Shown piece after piece: positions 1-8,121 of a stretch of DNA of 64,000 bases. The notes under the pieces are model-generated. The model had not been told where the DNA came from, ran no database searches, and saw nothing but the letters and a program-made list of their open reading frames with translations. The position numbers were made by a program, and so were the translations under genes. The DNA comes from Deltaproteobacteria bacterium. GTDB lineage: Bacteria > Desulfobacterota > DSM-4660 > Desulfatiglandales > HGW-15. The stretch lies in assembly GCA_020060215.1 (NCBI GenBank), contig JAGVAP010000033.1, positions 1-64,000 of the forward strand, read 5' to 3'. Numbering within the stretch: the first letter of the stretch is position 1; each line of letters starts with the position of its first letter.

Positions 1-803
1 CCGAAGAGCTCGCTCTCGATCAGCGTCGGCGACAAGGCGGCGCAGTTGACCTTGACGAAGAGCTGATCTTTTCTCGGACTCGAGTTGTGGATGTACCGTG
101 CAACGTGATCCTTCCCGGTGCCGGTCTCTCCTGTGACCAGGACGGAAGTATCGTACCCCGACACCAGGTGCACATCATCCATGAGCTTTTTCATCACAGG
201 GCTTTGAAAGTAGAATTCCCCGTACAGCTTGCCGATCTTTTCCAGGACATACTGCTTTTGCGTCTCGAGTCTCTCGCTCTTTTTCCTCTGCTCGTCGTAG
301 AAGAGCATGTTGTCGACCGCGATCGTAATGGGTGCCGCGACCTCGCCGCAGAAGCCGATCAGTTCATCGATGTTCGAAGGCAGCTCCTTGAAGGCGACGT
401 GGAACGAACCCAGATACTTGTCCCGAATGACCAGTGGAAAGGCCATGGTTGCCTTCAACCCTTCCTTCAACAGCGTGCCGGCGGTGGTCAGCTCAGGATG
501 TTTTGAGAGGTCTCGGATGACGACCGGGGTCTTGGTCTGCATCACCAGGCTCGCAATCGCACCCCTGGACAGCGGCCGGCTTTCATGAGTGATCCCTTCC
601 GGTTTGATTCCCTCTGCAGTCGCGAAATAGGAGAGTGTCTCGGTCTCATGATCGTATAGATTGATGCTGCACCGATCATAGGAAAAGACCTTTTTGATCT
701 CCGTGGCAATGGTCCGGAAGAGGCCTTCCCGGGTATGCTCTTTGATGATGGCATTGCTGATTCTCAACAGGGTCTCATACTTCTTTGCGGGACTCCAAGG
801 CAT
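1..803 (-). CDS. GAF-domain sigma-54 activator (partial)
   Basis: A sigma-54 enhancer-binding protein cut by the left window edge; only the N-terminal 267 or so residues are present. It opens with MPWSPAKKYETLL, followed by a GAF sensor domain at about residues 10-165 and then the start of the AAA+ domain. The Walker A motif GETGTGKD is seen, followed by NCAAL and ESELFG just inside the edge. Proteins of this shape (FhlA, NorR type) sense a small molecule or redox signal through GAF and activate RpoN promoters. The start at 803 has a GGGG stretch upstream on its strand. It diverges from the fumarase/succinate dehydrogenase operon, which makes that operon a possible target, but no sigma-54 promoter was found between them. 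The GAFTGA loop and DNA-binding end are outside the window. Confidence 0.85.
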   Translation of the reverse strand, partial: MPWSPAKKYETLLRISNAIIKEHTREGLFRTIATEIKKVFSYDRCSINLYDHETETLSYFATAEGIKPEGITHESRPLSRGAIASLVMQTKTPVVIRDLSKHPELTTAGTLLKEGLKATMAFPLVIRDKYLGSFHVAFKELPSNIDELIGFCGEVAAPITIAVDNMLFYDEQRKKSERLETQKQYVLEKIGKLYGEFYFQSPVMKKLMDDVHLVSGYDTSVLVTGETGTGKDHVARYIHNSSPRKDQLFVKVNCAALSPTLIESELF

Positions 804-1029
804 AAGATATCCCCAAGCTAAGGGTTGAACACTCCGGCAGAAAGAGATGAGGTCAGGGGATTATCGGAGACTCGAGGATGAAATTCAAGCCCAAAGTTCG
901 GCAGGCCCTCAGGAGTCCCGGCGATTGACGAATTAGTTTTTGAGGGAAAAACAAGCTCCTGCAGTTACTCCGAAGGTGGTATGCATCTTGCTACTTGATG
1001 CTGAAATCAAGCCCCAAAAGGAGCCGGAT

Positions 1030-1911
1030 ATGGGCGGGTACAACGTTCAGATGGTCGAAGAGGTTGCGAAAGAGCTCTACATCAGGGCGCTGAAGAGACT
1101 GCCCCCCGATGTAAAGGAGGCGTTGCACAGGGCATTCGAGCGGGAGACGAACGAGACGGCCCGGCAGATCTTCCGGACCATTCTCGAGAACATCCGCGTG
1201 GCGGAGGAAGAGAGCCTCCTCGTATGCCAGGATACGGGTCTTCCCATCTACTTCGTGACCATCGGGAGCAGGCTCCCGGTAGACGGGGCCGGGGTAGCCA
1301 GGGCCCTGAAAGCGGGCGCCCGGCGGGCCACCCTCGAACATCCTTTCCGCGGCAGTTCCACCCATCCCCTGACCAGGATCAATCCCCAGACCAGCGTCGG
1401 CGACGGCCTGCCCGTGATCCACTGGGAATTCGACGAAGGGGCCGACTTTCTGGACATCCTGATGGTCCCGAAAGGGTCGGGATCGGAGAACATGAGCGCC
1501 GTGAAGATGTTCATCCCGGCGGACGGAGTCCGGGCGGTCAAGAAGTTCGTCCTGGACACGGTCCTGGAATCCGGATCCAAGCCGTGTCCTCCGGGAGTGA
1601 TCGGAGTGGGGGTCGGCGGCACCTCCGACCTGGTCGGCTTTCTTGCGAAGAAGGCCATTGCCCGGCCCGTCGGATCCAGGAATCCGGATCCTCAGGTGGC
1701 ACAAATGGAGGAGGAACTGCTGAATGCGATCAATCAGACCGGGATAGGGCCCATGGGACTCGGCGGGGATACGACCGCCCTGGCCGTCCACATCGAGACC
1801 GCCTATACCCACATCACCCAGAACCCGGTCGCCGTAAACACCCAATGCTGGCCCGCAAGGCGAGCCCGGGCGAGGATATTCGCGGACGGCAGGGTGGAGT
1901 ATGGGTATTGA
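1030..1911 (+). CDS. Class I fumarate hydratase, alpha subunit
   Basis: This is the N-terminal-type subunit (293 aa) of an iron-sulfur class I fumarase or L(+)-tartrate dehydratase, which interconverts fumarate and malate in the cytoplasm. Visible family features are the cluster cysteine in CQDTGLP (residue 66), the CPPGVIGVGVGGTSD stretch, and the C-terminal GIGPMGLGGDTTALAVHIE signature. The frame is open upstream to a TTG at 940, but the ATG at 1030 is preceded by AAAAGGAG at good spacing and gives the usual length. The beta subunit follows after about 100 bp and then succinate dehydrogenase genes. That context makes fumarase much more likely than tartrate dehydratase. Confidence 0.93.
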   Translation: MGGYNVQMVEEVAKELYIRALKRLPPDVKEALHRAFERETNETARQIFRTILENIRVAEEESLLVCQDTGLPIYFVTIGSRLPVDGAGVARALKAGARRATLEHPFRGSSTHPLTRINPQTSVGDGLPVIHWEFDEGADFLDILMVPKGSGSENMSAVKMFIPADGVRAVKKFVLDTVLESGSKPCPPGVIGVGVGGTSDLVGFLAKKAIARPVGSRNPDPQVAQMEEELLNAINQTGIGPMGLGGDTTALAVHIETAYTHITQNPVAVNTQCWPARRARARIFADGRVEYGY

Positions 1912-2010
1912 TTGGAAGTCCGGGAGGCGGAAAGCGGAAGGTCGGCCGGGACAAATCGGCCGTATGAGTCACAGGAGCCGTATGGTCGGCCCGGGCAGAG
2001 GGAGGGATGA

Positions 2011-2598
2011 ATGGCACATCATGAATTGACCACGCCCCTGGCGGAGAAGGACATCAGGAAACTGAGGGTCCGCGACACGGTGATCCTTCAGGGGCATATC
2101 TTCGGGATACGGGATGCCACACAGATTCGGATGTTCGACGGCAGGCAGGAGCCGCCCGTGGATCTCCGAGGCGCTGCCTGCATCCACACGGCGCCGAGCC
2201 TGAGGAAGACCGCCGACGGCTGGGAAAAGATCTGCGTGGGGACGACCACCAGCGCAAGGATGGAGAGATTCACGCCCCCCCTCATCGAGAAGTACGGGGT
2301 CCGGGCGGTCATCGGAAAGGGGGGGCTCCTGGAAGGGAGCCTCGATGCCATGAAGAGACTTGGCGCCTGCTACCTGGCCATTGTGGGCGGCGCCGCGGCG
2401 GTCGAGACCAAGCAGATCGAAGCGGTCGAGAACGTCTACTGGGAGGACCTCCATCCGGAGGCCATCTACAAGTTCCGGGTCAAGGACTTCGGTCCCCTGA
2501 TCGTGGCCATGGACTCCCACGGCAGCCATCTCTACTTTGACGTGAAGGAGGGCGCCATCCGAAAGCTTTCCCAGATCTACCGGAACATAGGCGTTTAG
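2011..2598 (+). CDS. Class I fumarate hydratase, beta subunit
   Basis: The C-terminal-type subunit (195 aa) of the two-subunit class I fumarase. It matches the FumA C-terminal / TtdB fold, with the DLRGAACIHTAPS region, the conserved GKGGL turn and the KIxxVENVYWEDLHPEAIYKFRVKDF end typical of the family. It completes the active site with the alpha subunit encoded just upstream. GGAGGG lies just before the ATG. The stop is one base from the ATG of the flavoprotein gene, so fumarase and succinate dehydrogenase/fumarate reductase are almost certainly cotranscribed. This pairs fumarate hydration directly with succinate oxidation or fumarate reduction. Confidence 0.93.
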   Translation: MAHHELTTPLAEKDIRKLRVRDTVILQGHIFGIRDATQIRMFDGRQEPPVDLRGAACIHTAPSLRKTADGWEKICVGTTTSARMERFTPPLIEKYGVRAVIGKGGLLEGSLDAMKRLGACYLAIVGGAAAVETKQIEAVENVYWEDLHPEAIYKFRVKDFGPLIVAMDSHGSHLYFDVKEGAIRKLSQIYRNIGV

Positions 2599-2599
2599 G

Positions 2600-4321
2600 A
2601 TGGATACCCTGAAGGCAGACCTCTTGATCGTCGGCATGGGCGCTGCGGGGCAGCTTGCGGCCCTTTACGCCCACGATGCCGATCCCGACCTCAAGATCGT
2701 CATCGCCACCAAGGCGCTGAGGGGAAAAGGCGGATGCAGCCGGATGGTGCAGGGCGGCTTCAACGTCGTGCTCAACTCGGCCGATTCCGCTGAAAAGCAT
2801 TTTATGGACACCCTCAAGGGCGGGCAGTACGTCAACGATCAGGAGCTTGTTCGCACCCTGGTCGAGGAGGCGACCCCCACTATCAAGGAGATGGAGAACC
2901 GCTTCGGCTGCTTTTTCGACCGGAACCCCGACGGCACGATCCACCAGAAGCCCTTTGCGGGGCAGTCCTTCGACAGGACGGTCCACAAGGGGGACCTTAC
3001 GGGGATCGAGATCATCAGCCGCTTCACCGAGCAGGTGGCGAGGCGCTCTATCCCGGTGATGGAGGATTGCAGGGCCTTGGATCTCCTGGTGGACGCATCG
3101 GGTCGCGTGGTCACCGGGGCGCTGCTGCTCGACATGAGGAGAGGGGAGTTCATCACGGTCGAGGCCTCCGCCACCCTGGTCGCCACCGGGGGCGGGCCTA
3201 CGAACTACCGTTTTCATGCGCCCGGCCCGGAAAAATCCCTGGACGGGCTGGGGATGCTCTACCGCTCCGGTGTGCGGATGCGGGATATGGAGATGGTCCA
3301 GTTCCACCCCACAGGGCTGATCGTGCCGGGGAGCGTGGTGGCGGGCTCGTTGCTGGAAGAGGGCCTCCGGGGCGCGGGGGCACAACTGTTCAACGGCGAA
3401 GGTGAGCGGTTCATGCTGCGATACGCCCCGAACGTGGCGGAGAGGGCCACCCGGGACGTGGTGAGCCGCTGCATCTATCTCGAGATGATGAACGGGCGCG
3501 CCTGCAGAGAAGGAGGGGTCCATATCCATGCGGCCCATCTCGGAGCCGAGTTCGTGGAGAAGAACTTCCCCGGCATGTGCGAGCGCTGTCGCCAGTTCCA
3601 TTACGATCTGGCCAGGGGACCGGTCCCCGTGTCGCCTTCGGCCCATTACATGATGGGGGGGGCCGTCATCGACAGGGATTGCAGGACCTCCCTCGAACGC
3701 CTCTTCGTGGCGGGGGAGGACAGCGGCGGCGTGCACGGCGGCAACCGCCTGGGGGGCAACGGCATCTGCGATTCATGCGTCTACGGAAGACAGGCGGGCA
3801 GGGCCCTGGCCGCATTTCTCCACAAGGAAAGGGGCCGCCATCCGGAGACGCGCCACGATATGGTCAGGAGTCTGGTGGAGCGCTACAGCGCGCCTTTCGA
3901 AAGGACCTCGGGCAGGTCCCCTTTTGAGCTGCGGGATCGGCTGCGCGAGGCCAACTGGAATCTCGTGGGGGTCGTACGCACGGAAGAGGGCCTCTCGCAG
4001 GCGGTCGATACGATCGAGGAGATCGCCGAAGGAGCACGCGGAGCCAGGCTGTCCGGTGCAAAGGCCCACCACATGCCCTGGAACTACCTGATCGATCTCC
4101 TGAACATGATCGACGTCTCCAGGATCACCGCCATGTCGGCGCGGATGAGAAAGGAATCGCGGGCGGCCCACTACCGGAGCGATTACCCGGAACAGGATGA
4201 CCGGAACTCGCTCTACAACATCATTGTAAAAAGAGGCGAGCAAGGCACCCCCGTGTTCGAGACGCAGCCGGTGGAGTTCAGGTACAAAGGGCTGGAGGAG
4301 TGCCAGAAATACAGGAAGTGA
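2600..4321 (+). CDS. sdhA: Succinate dehydrogenase/fumarate reductase flavoprotein subunit
   Basis: The FAD-binding catalytic subunit (573 aa) of a succinate:quinone oxidoreductase or fumarate reductase. An N-terminal FAD motif (LLIVGMGAAGQLAAL) is followed by the GGCSRMVQGGFN region, where the flavin-binding part lies. HPTG (in MVQFHPTGLI), SAHYMMGG and the FAD-binding LFVAGEDSGGVHGGNRLGGN motif are all present, and a normal C-terminal capping domain follows. The start at 2600 directly follows the fumarase beta stop. The gene overlaps slightly with the region upstream of the membrane subunit. Direction of catalysis (succinate oxidation or fumarate reduction) cannot be read from the sequence. 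The Rieske and cytochrome b genes in the same operon favour an oxidative, quinone-linked role. Confidence 0.95.
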   Translation: MDTLKADLLIVGMGAAGQLAALYAHDADPDLKIVIATKALRGKGGCSRMVQGGFNVVLNSADSAEKHFMDTLKGGQYVNDQELVRTLVEEATPTIKEMENRFGCFFDRNPDGTIHQKPFAGQSFDRTVHKGDLTGIEIISRFTEQVARRSIPVMEDCRALDLLVDASGRVVTGALLLDMRRGEFITVEASATLVATGGGPTNYRFHAPGPEKSLDGLGMLYRSGVRMRDMEMVQFHPTGLIVPGSVVAGSLLEEGLRGAGAQLFNGEGERFMLRYAPNVAERATRDVVSRCIYLEMMNGRACREGGVHIHAAHLGAEFVEKNFPGMCERCRQFHYDLARGPVPVSPSAHYMMGGAVIDRDCRTSLERLFVAGEDSGGVHGGNRLGGNGICDSCVYGRQAGRALAAFLHKERGRHPETRHDMVRSLVERYSAPFERTSGRSPFELRDRLREANWNLVGVVRTEEGLSQAVDTIEEIAEGARGARLSGAKAHHMPWNYLIDLLNMIDVSRITAMSARMRKESRAAHYRSDYPEQDDRNSLYNIIVKRGEQGTPVFETQPVEFRYKGLEECQKYRK

Positions 4322-4350
4322 TCAGTCACCAATCATCCCCCGGAGCGACC

Positions 4351-4692
4351 ATGGAACGAGAGATCAGAATCGAGAACCGTGCTCCCCTTCAGTGGAAGGA
4401 ACTCGACCCGTATAGACGCAGGGGCACGCATGTCGGAATGTGGGCATGGGTGTGGCAGCGCGTTTCGGCGATCGCCATCATCGTCCTTCTCGTCCTGCAC
4501 CTGACGCTGACCTATATCCCGTTCCTGCAGTTTCTCCTGCTGCTGGCGGTGAGCTTTCATGCAACGCTGGGAATCAGGGTGATCCTGCTGGACTTCAACC
4601 TGATCAATGTCAAGTACCAGAAGATGCTGATCTATGGACTGCTCGCCCTTGGGCTGGCCGCCCTGGTCATCATCTGGGAGAGCATCTACTAG
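4351..4692 (+). CDS. Succinate dehydrogenase cytochrome b-like membrane anchor
   Basis: A small membrane protein (113 aa) with three predicted helices: around VSAIAIIVLLVLHLTLTYIP, FLLLLAVSFHATLGIRVILL and the C-terminal IYGLLALGLAALVIIW. Histidines in the first two helices (VLHLT and SFHAT) are candidate heme b ligands. The size and the HATLGIRxxLxD pattern match SdhC/SdhD-type anchors, and the position between flavoprotein and iron-sulfur subunits supports this. The start at 4351 (MEREIRIE) has GGAG five bases upstream; an earlier ATG at 4300 overlaps the flavoprotein and looks less likely. Only one anchor gene is seen, so the enzyme may use a homodimeric or single anchor. Confidence 0.8.
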   Translation: MEREIRIENRAPLQWKELDPYRRRGTHVGMWAWVWQRVSAIAIIVLLVLHLTLTYIPFLQFLLLLAVSFHATLGIRVILLDFNLINVKYQKMLIYGLLALGLAALVIIWESIY

Positions 4693-4787
4693 AGTGTAGT
4701 GCGTCCGACGCTTCTTTGCATTCCCTGACGGGCATCGGCAAAGGGATTTCGGTCGCACGACACCAGGTGAACAGGAGTCGAAACGGT

Positions 4788-6065
4788 ATGTCCGAAAAAT
4801 CCACTCACCGGCGGAGCATCCGAGTCTATCGCTACCATCCGACCAGGGGCGGTGAAGGCCACTACGACCGCTACGAGCTGGATATCGAGAATGAGAACTG
4901 CACGACCATCCTGGACGTCCTTCTCAGGATCCAGAAGGAGCAGGACTCCTCCCTGTCTTTCCGGTACGCGTGCCGGGTCAATATGTGCGGATCCTGCGGT
5001 ATGGTCATCAACGGAAGGGAAGGGCTGGCCTGCAAGACCAACGTATCCGACCTGCCGAGGGATCGAGAGATCACCATACGTCCCTTGAACCACTTCCCCG
5101 TCATCAAGGATCTGGTGGTGGATCTCGAGCCGTTCTTCAGGAAGTTCGAACAGGCCAGGTCTTACTTCGAGCCGAAAGAGCTCGGTCCCGAACCGGCGGT
5201 CATACGTCCCGACTCGAAGGAACGGGAGGCGATCGGCCTCTCGACCGAATGCATTGCGTGCGGCTGCTGCGTATCGAGCTGCACCATGGTGAACTACCAT
5301 GAGGACTACGCAGGGCCTGCGGCACTGAACCGGGCGTTCACGCTGCTCATGGACAGCAGGGACCGTATGCGCCTCCAGCGGATGAGCCAGGTCCTGGACT
5401 CCTGCTATTACTGTAGGACGGAGTTCAACTGCACGGAGGCCTGTCCCAAGAAGATCAGCCCCACCAGGGCCATCAAGTACATACAACGGATCGCCCTAAT
5501 GGAGGTGGGGCGGATCAGGGGGGCGAGACGGATCCCCCCGGCGGAGCAGCCCGCCCTCGAATGCCCCAGCCGACCCGGGCGCGAGGGAGGCCGCGTGCAG
5601 GACATGGCCAGGAGGACCTTTCTCAAGCGGTTGTCCTTCGGGCTGGGCGCTGCGAGCGTTTTCGCCATGGGGGGTGTCCTGGCGCCGGCGTTCGTCGGCC
5701 CTTCCATGCGCCAGACCCCCAGGAGATGGGTTCCGGTGGAAAGGATGGAGAACCTGCCCCCCCACCAGGTGACCACCAACTACCTCCGCTATGAAGTGCA
5801 GGATGGATTCTACAGGCAGCAGATCACCAGGCCGGTGCTGGTGTGGCGCAAACCCGACGTGAACGACATCGTCGTCTATAACGCCACGTGCACCCACCTT
5901 GGATGTACGGTTCATTGGGATCAGGGAAAGGGGCTTTTCGTCTGCGCCTGCCACGGCGGCGCATTCGACATGAACGGCGACGTGAAGACAGGCCCGCCGC
6001 CCCGGCCCCTGGATCGACACCGGTTCAAGGTCGAGGACGGGACCCTGTTCGTGGAGGTGGCATAG
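4788..6065 (+). CDS. SdhB iron-sulfur subunit fused in frame to a TAT-type Rieske protein
   Basis: One uninterrupted frame of 425 residues encodes two proteins that are normally separate. Residues 1-250 are an SdhB/FrdB iron-sulfur subunit, with the plant-type [2Fe-2S] set (CRVNMCGSCG plus a later LAC) and the second set CIACGCCVSSC and CYYCRTEFNCTEACP. Residues 273-425 are a Rieske protein: ARRTFLKRL twin-arginine-like start, hydrophobic stretch, then CTHLGC and CACHGG cluster motifs. No stop lies between them. A GGGAGG at 5585-5590 precedes a GTG at 5595 and an ATG at 5604 (MARRTFLK), so the Rieske part could also be made by internal initiation. A real fusion would need the SdhB domain in the cytoplasm and the Rieske domain outside. 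A lost SdhB stop codon, by mutation or sequencing error, is the main alternative. Confidence 0.85.
   Translation: MSEKSTHRRSIRVYRYHPTRGGEGHYDRYELDIENENCTTILDVLLRIQKEQDSSLSFRYACRVNMCGSCGMVINGREGLACKTNVSDLPRDREITIRPLNHFPVIKDLVVDLEPFFRKFEQARSYFEPKELGPEPAVIRPDSKEREAIGLSTECIACGCCVSSCTMVNYHEDYAGPAALNRAFTLLMDSRDRMRLQRMSQVLDSCYYCRTEFNCTEACPKKISPTRAIKYIQRIALMEVGRIRGARRIPPAEQPALECPSRPGREGGRVQDMARRTFLKRLSFGLGAASVFAMGGVLAPAFVGPSMRQTPRRWVPVERMENLPPHQVTTNYLRYEVQDGFYRQQITRPVLVWRKPDVNDIVVYNATCTHLGCTVHWDQGKGLFVCACHGGAFDMNGDVKTGPPPRPLDRHRFKVEDGTLFVEVA
5585..5606 (+). promoter_or_regulatory. Possible internal ribosome-binding site and start for the Rieske domain
   Basis: GGGAGG at 5585-5590 sits 4 nt before a GTG (5595) and 13 nt before an ATG (5604) that begins the twin-arginine-type signal. 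Initiation here would yield a free Rieske protein of about 154-157 residues from within the SdhB frame. Confidence 0.45.
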
Positions 6066-6066
6066 G

Positions 6067-7500
6067 ATGTCGCGGCTGAAGGAGTTCATCTCGGACCGCA
6101 TCGGCTGGGAGCCCCATCTGAGGCCGTTCCTCTACAAGAGACTGCCTCCCGATCTCGGGTGGCCGGCCACCCTGGGGAGTCTCTGCGCTCTGTTGTTCGC
6201 GATCCAGGCGGTGAGTGGGATCTTCCTAGCCATGTACTACAGCCCCTCGCCGGATTCCGCGTATCAGTCGATCCACTATATCATCCACCATGTGCCCATG
6301 GGCCGCATCCTGCACGGGATCCATCACTGGAGTGCAGGGGCCATGGTCATCGCAGTCTTCCTACACATGGTCTCCGGTTTCTTCTCGGGATCGTTCAGAG
6401 CGCCAAGAGAGCTGACGTGGATCGCGGGCGTCTGCCTGCTCCTGATTACCCTGGGGCTCGGCTTCACCGGCTATCTTCTCCCCTGGGATCAGAAGGCATA
6501 CTGGGCCACCGTGGTCAGCTCCAATATACCGGCGGAGATCCCCATTGTGGGCAGGATCACCGCCAAGATCATGCTCGCGGGAGACAGGGTCTCCGGTTTC
6601 ACCCTGACCCGCTTCTATGCCCTGCACATGCTCGCCCTCCCGGCCGTCCTGATGCTCCTCACCGTCTTTCACGTATACCTCGTGAGGATACATGGAATCG
6701 CGGATCACCCGGTCCCTTACGGTTCAGGCGGAAAGGGAAAAAGGGGGGAAGGGAGACTCTATCGGTTCTTTCCCGAACACCTGGCCAAAAGCGCAGTCGT
6801 CTTTGCAGCGGTCTTTTCGGTGATTTTCCTGCTTTCCATTTTTGCCGAGGTGCCCAGGGAGAAGATCGCCGGCACGGTGGACGAAACCTACCTGCCGAGA
6901 CCCGAGTGGTATTTCATGTGGCTTTTCCAACTGCTCACTTTCTTCTCGGGACAGACCGAGATGATCGGAAGTATCGTGGTGCCTGTGGGGATCGTGTTTA
7001 TCCTGTTCACGTTGCCGTTCTGGACCCTGTCCAACCTGAGGGCGATTGCGGACAGGCCGTTTGGGGCCGCAGCCGGGGTCTCCTGCATTGTGGGCGTTGT
7101 CTTTCTGACCTGGATGGGAATGGCGGGCGCACGTCCCTATGGGGAGACCGCACTCGTGCCCGCAAGGAGCCTGACCCCCTCCGAGGCGAAGGGGCTGTAT
7201 GTCTTCGTCGAACGGGAGTGCGCCTACTGCCATCAGATCCTCGGGAAAGGGGGCAGAAAGGAGGGGCCCGACCTCTCCAACGTGGTCGCGAAAGGGCGGA
7301 CGAAGGAGTGGCTGATGAGGTACATCAAGGAACCAGCAGCCGTCGCGCGCTGGACGACGATGCCCAAGTACGGCCTCTCCGAGGAGGAACTGGACGGGTT
7401 GGCGGACTTCATTCTTTCCCTGGATTTCGAGCGCTTCGAACCCACGGTCGTTCACCGCAAGGATGTCATCGGGGGCGGGGGAGCCACATCGAAGAGATGA
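6067..7500 (+). CDS. Cytochrome b (full-length) with C-terminal heme-c domain
   Basis: The membrane subunit (477 aa) of a quinol-oxidising Rieske/cytochrome b complex. The N-terminal half has cytochrome b helices with paired heme histidines (HGIHHWSAG with FLHMVSG, and FYALHML with VFHVYLVRIHG). The second half contains the Qo-site-type PEWY (in RPEWYFMWLF), so the b6-like and subunit-IV-like parts are in one chain. After the last helix a c-type heme domain follows with one CAYCH motif near residue 385 and a distal MPKYGLS methionine candidate. It starts one base after the Rieske stop, so translation is probably coupled. With the succinate dehydrogenase genes upstream this suggests a complex II plus complex III unit. 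Acceptors of the covalent heme domain are unknown. Confidence 0.92.
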   Translation: MSRLKEFISDRIGWEPHLRPFLYKRLPPDLGWPATLGSLCALLFAIQAVSGIFLAMYYSPSPDSAYQSIHYIIHHVPMGRILHGIHHWSAGAMVIAVFLHMVSGFFSGSFRAPRELTWIAGVCLLLITLGLGFTGYLLPWDQKAYWATVVSSNIPAEIPIVGRITAKIMLAGDRVSGFTLTRFYALHMLALPAVLMLLTVFHVYLVRIHGIADHPVPYGSGGKGKRGEGRLYRFFPEHLAKSAVVFAAVFSVIFLLSIFAEVPREKIAGTVDETYLPRPEWYFMWLFQLLTFFSGQTEMIGSIVVPVGIVFILFTLPFWTLSNLRAIADRPFGAAAGVSCIVGVVFLTWMGMAGARPYGETALVPARSLTPSEAKGLYVFVERECAYCHQILGKGGRKEGPDLSNVVAKGRTKEWLMRYIKEPAAVARWTTMPKYGLSEEELDGLADFILSLDFERFEPTVVHRKDVIGGGGATSKR

Positions 7501-7537
7501 AGACTTGGTCTTGGTCCGGGGTGAAAGAGCATGGTTG

Positions 7538-7692
7538 AAATCCGAATATCGAAATTCGAAACAAGAGGAATTCAAATTCGGATTTTTAAAAGAAGAAAAC
7601 AGACCCAACATGTTGCGGGTAAGTGGTTTTGGTCATTTGAATCTTTGGTCATTTGAAATGGTTTGGGATTTCGTGTTTCGGGTTTCGGATTT
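7538..7692. repeat. MITE-like inverted-repeat element with internal tandem copy
   Basis: The ends are imperfect inverted repeats: AAATCCGAATATCGAAATTC on the left against the complement of GAAACCCGAAACACGAAAT-type sequence on the right, both starting AAATCCGAA. Inside are two copies of TTTGGTCATTTGAA (7628-7641 and 7644-7657). The base composition differs sharply from the flanks. No ORF is carried, so it would be non-autonomous if mobile; mobility is inference only. Confidence 0.5.
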
Positions 7693-7919
7693 GTTAGCAC
7701 CACTCAGCTTGAGCCCCCCTCGGGGGGCCACCTGAGGCCGCGCGCCTGTCCCGGCATAGCCGGGGCTCTGCGACTCCTTGACACCGGAAAGCATTCATTC
7801 GGATGTAGACCGCCGTATCCGGGTGTCCCTCCGTCCGCAAGACCCCTGTCGTTTCTGATAGCCGTGTCCCCGCACCGACCTGGTGCCCATCCGGAAATTG
7901 GGATTCCCCGATGGCGCTT

Positions 7920-7986
7920 TCAGCTGTCAGCGTTCAGCAATCAGCTTGATCTTCTAAAATTCAGGCCATCGGCTGACCGCTGATCG
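7920..7986. repeat. Heptad TCAGC repeat with inverse arm
   Basis: TCAGC recurs exactly every 7 bases four times (7920, 7927, 7934, 7941). About 25 bases later the complementary pattern GGCTGACCGCTGATC appears, so the block can fold into a hairpin. It looks like a dispersed intergenic repeat rather than a coding or promoter element. Confidence 0.55.
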
Positions 7987-8121
7987 CACGAATCCGGAAC
8001 GGGTCATGTCCGGATGAGCACTACATATCCAAGCGAGCGAAGCGGTCGTCCCTCTGCAAATCCCGCTGGCCGAGCGATTGGAATTGTGGTAGAAATATCT
8101 GCAATCTAAGGGGGTGAAAAT

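Larger units (their letters stand above)
7501..8121. other. Repeat-rich intergenic region
   Basis: About 620 bases with no convincing gene. The first part is AT-rich and holds an inverted-repeat element; the second is GC-rich, contains a small CCCGGC/GCCGGG hairpin near 7752-7767, and ends with a heptad repeat and its inverse. A ribosome-binding site AAGGGGGTG lies just before the citrate synthase ATG. No clear sigma-70 or sigma-54 promoter was identified. Confidence 0.7.

Noticed and set aside
991..1845. Long minus-strand open frame opposite the fumarase alpha gene
   Set aside because: A high-GC shadow frame; the plus strand encodes a clear conserved enzyme.
8085..8105. TGGTAGAAATATCTGC as a sigma-54 promoter for citrate synthase
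   Set aside because: The GG and GC are 11 bases apart instead of 10, and the -24 element is poor.
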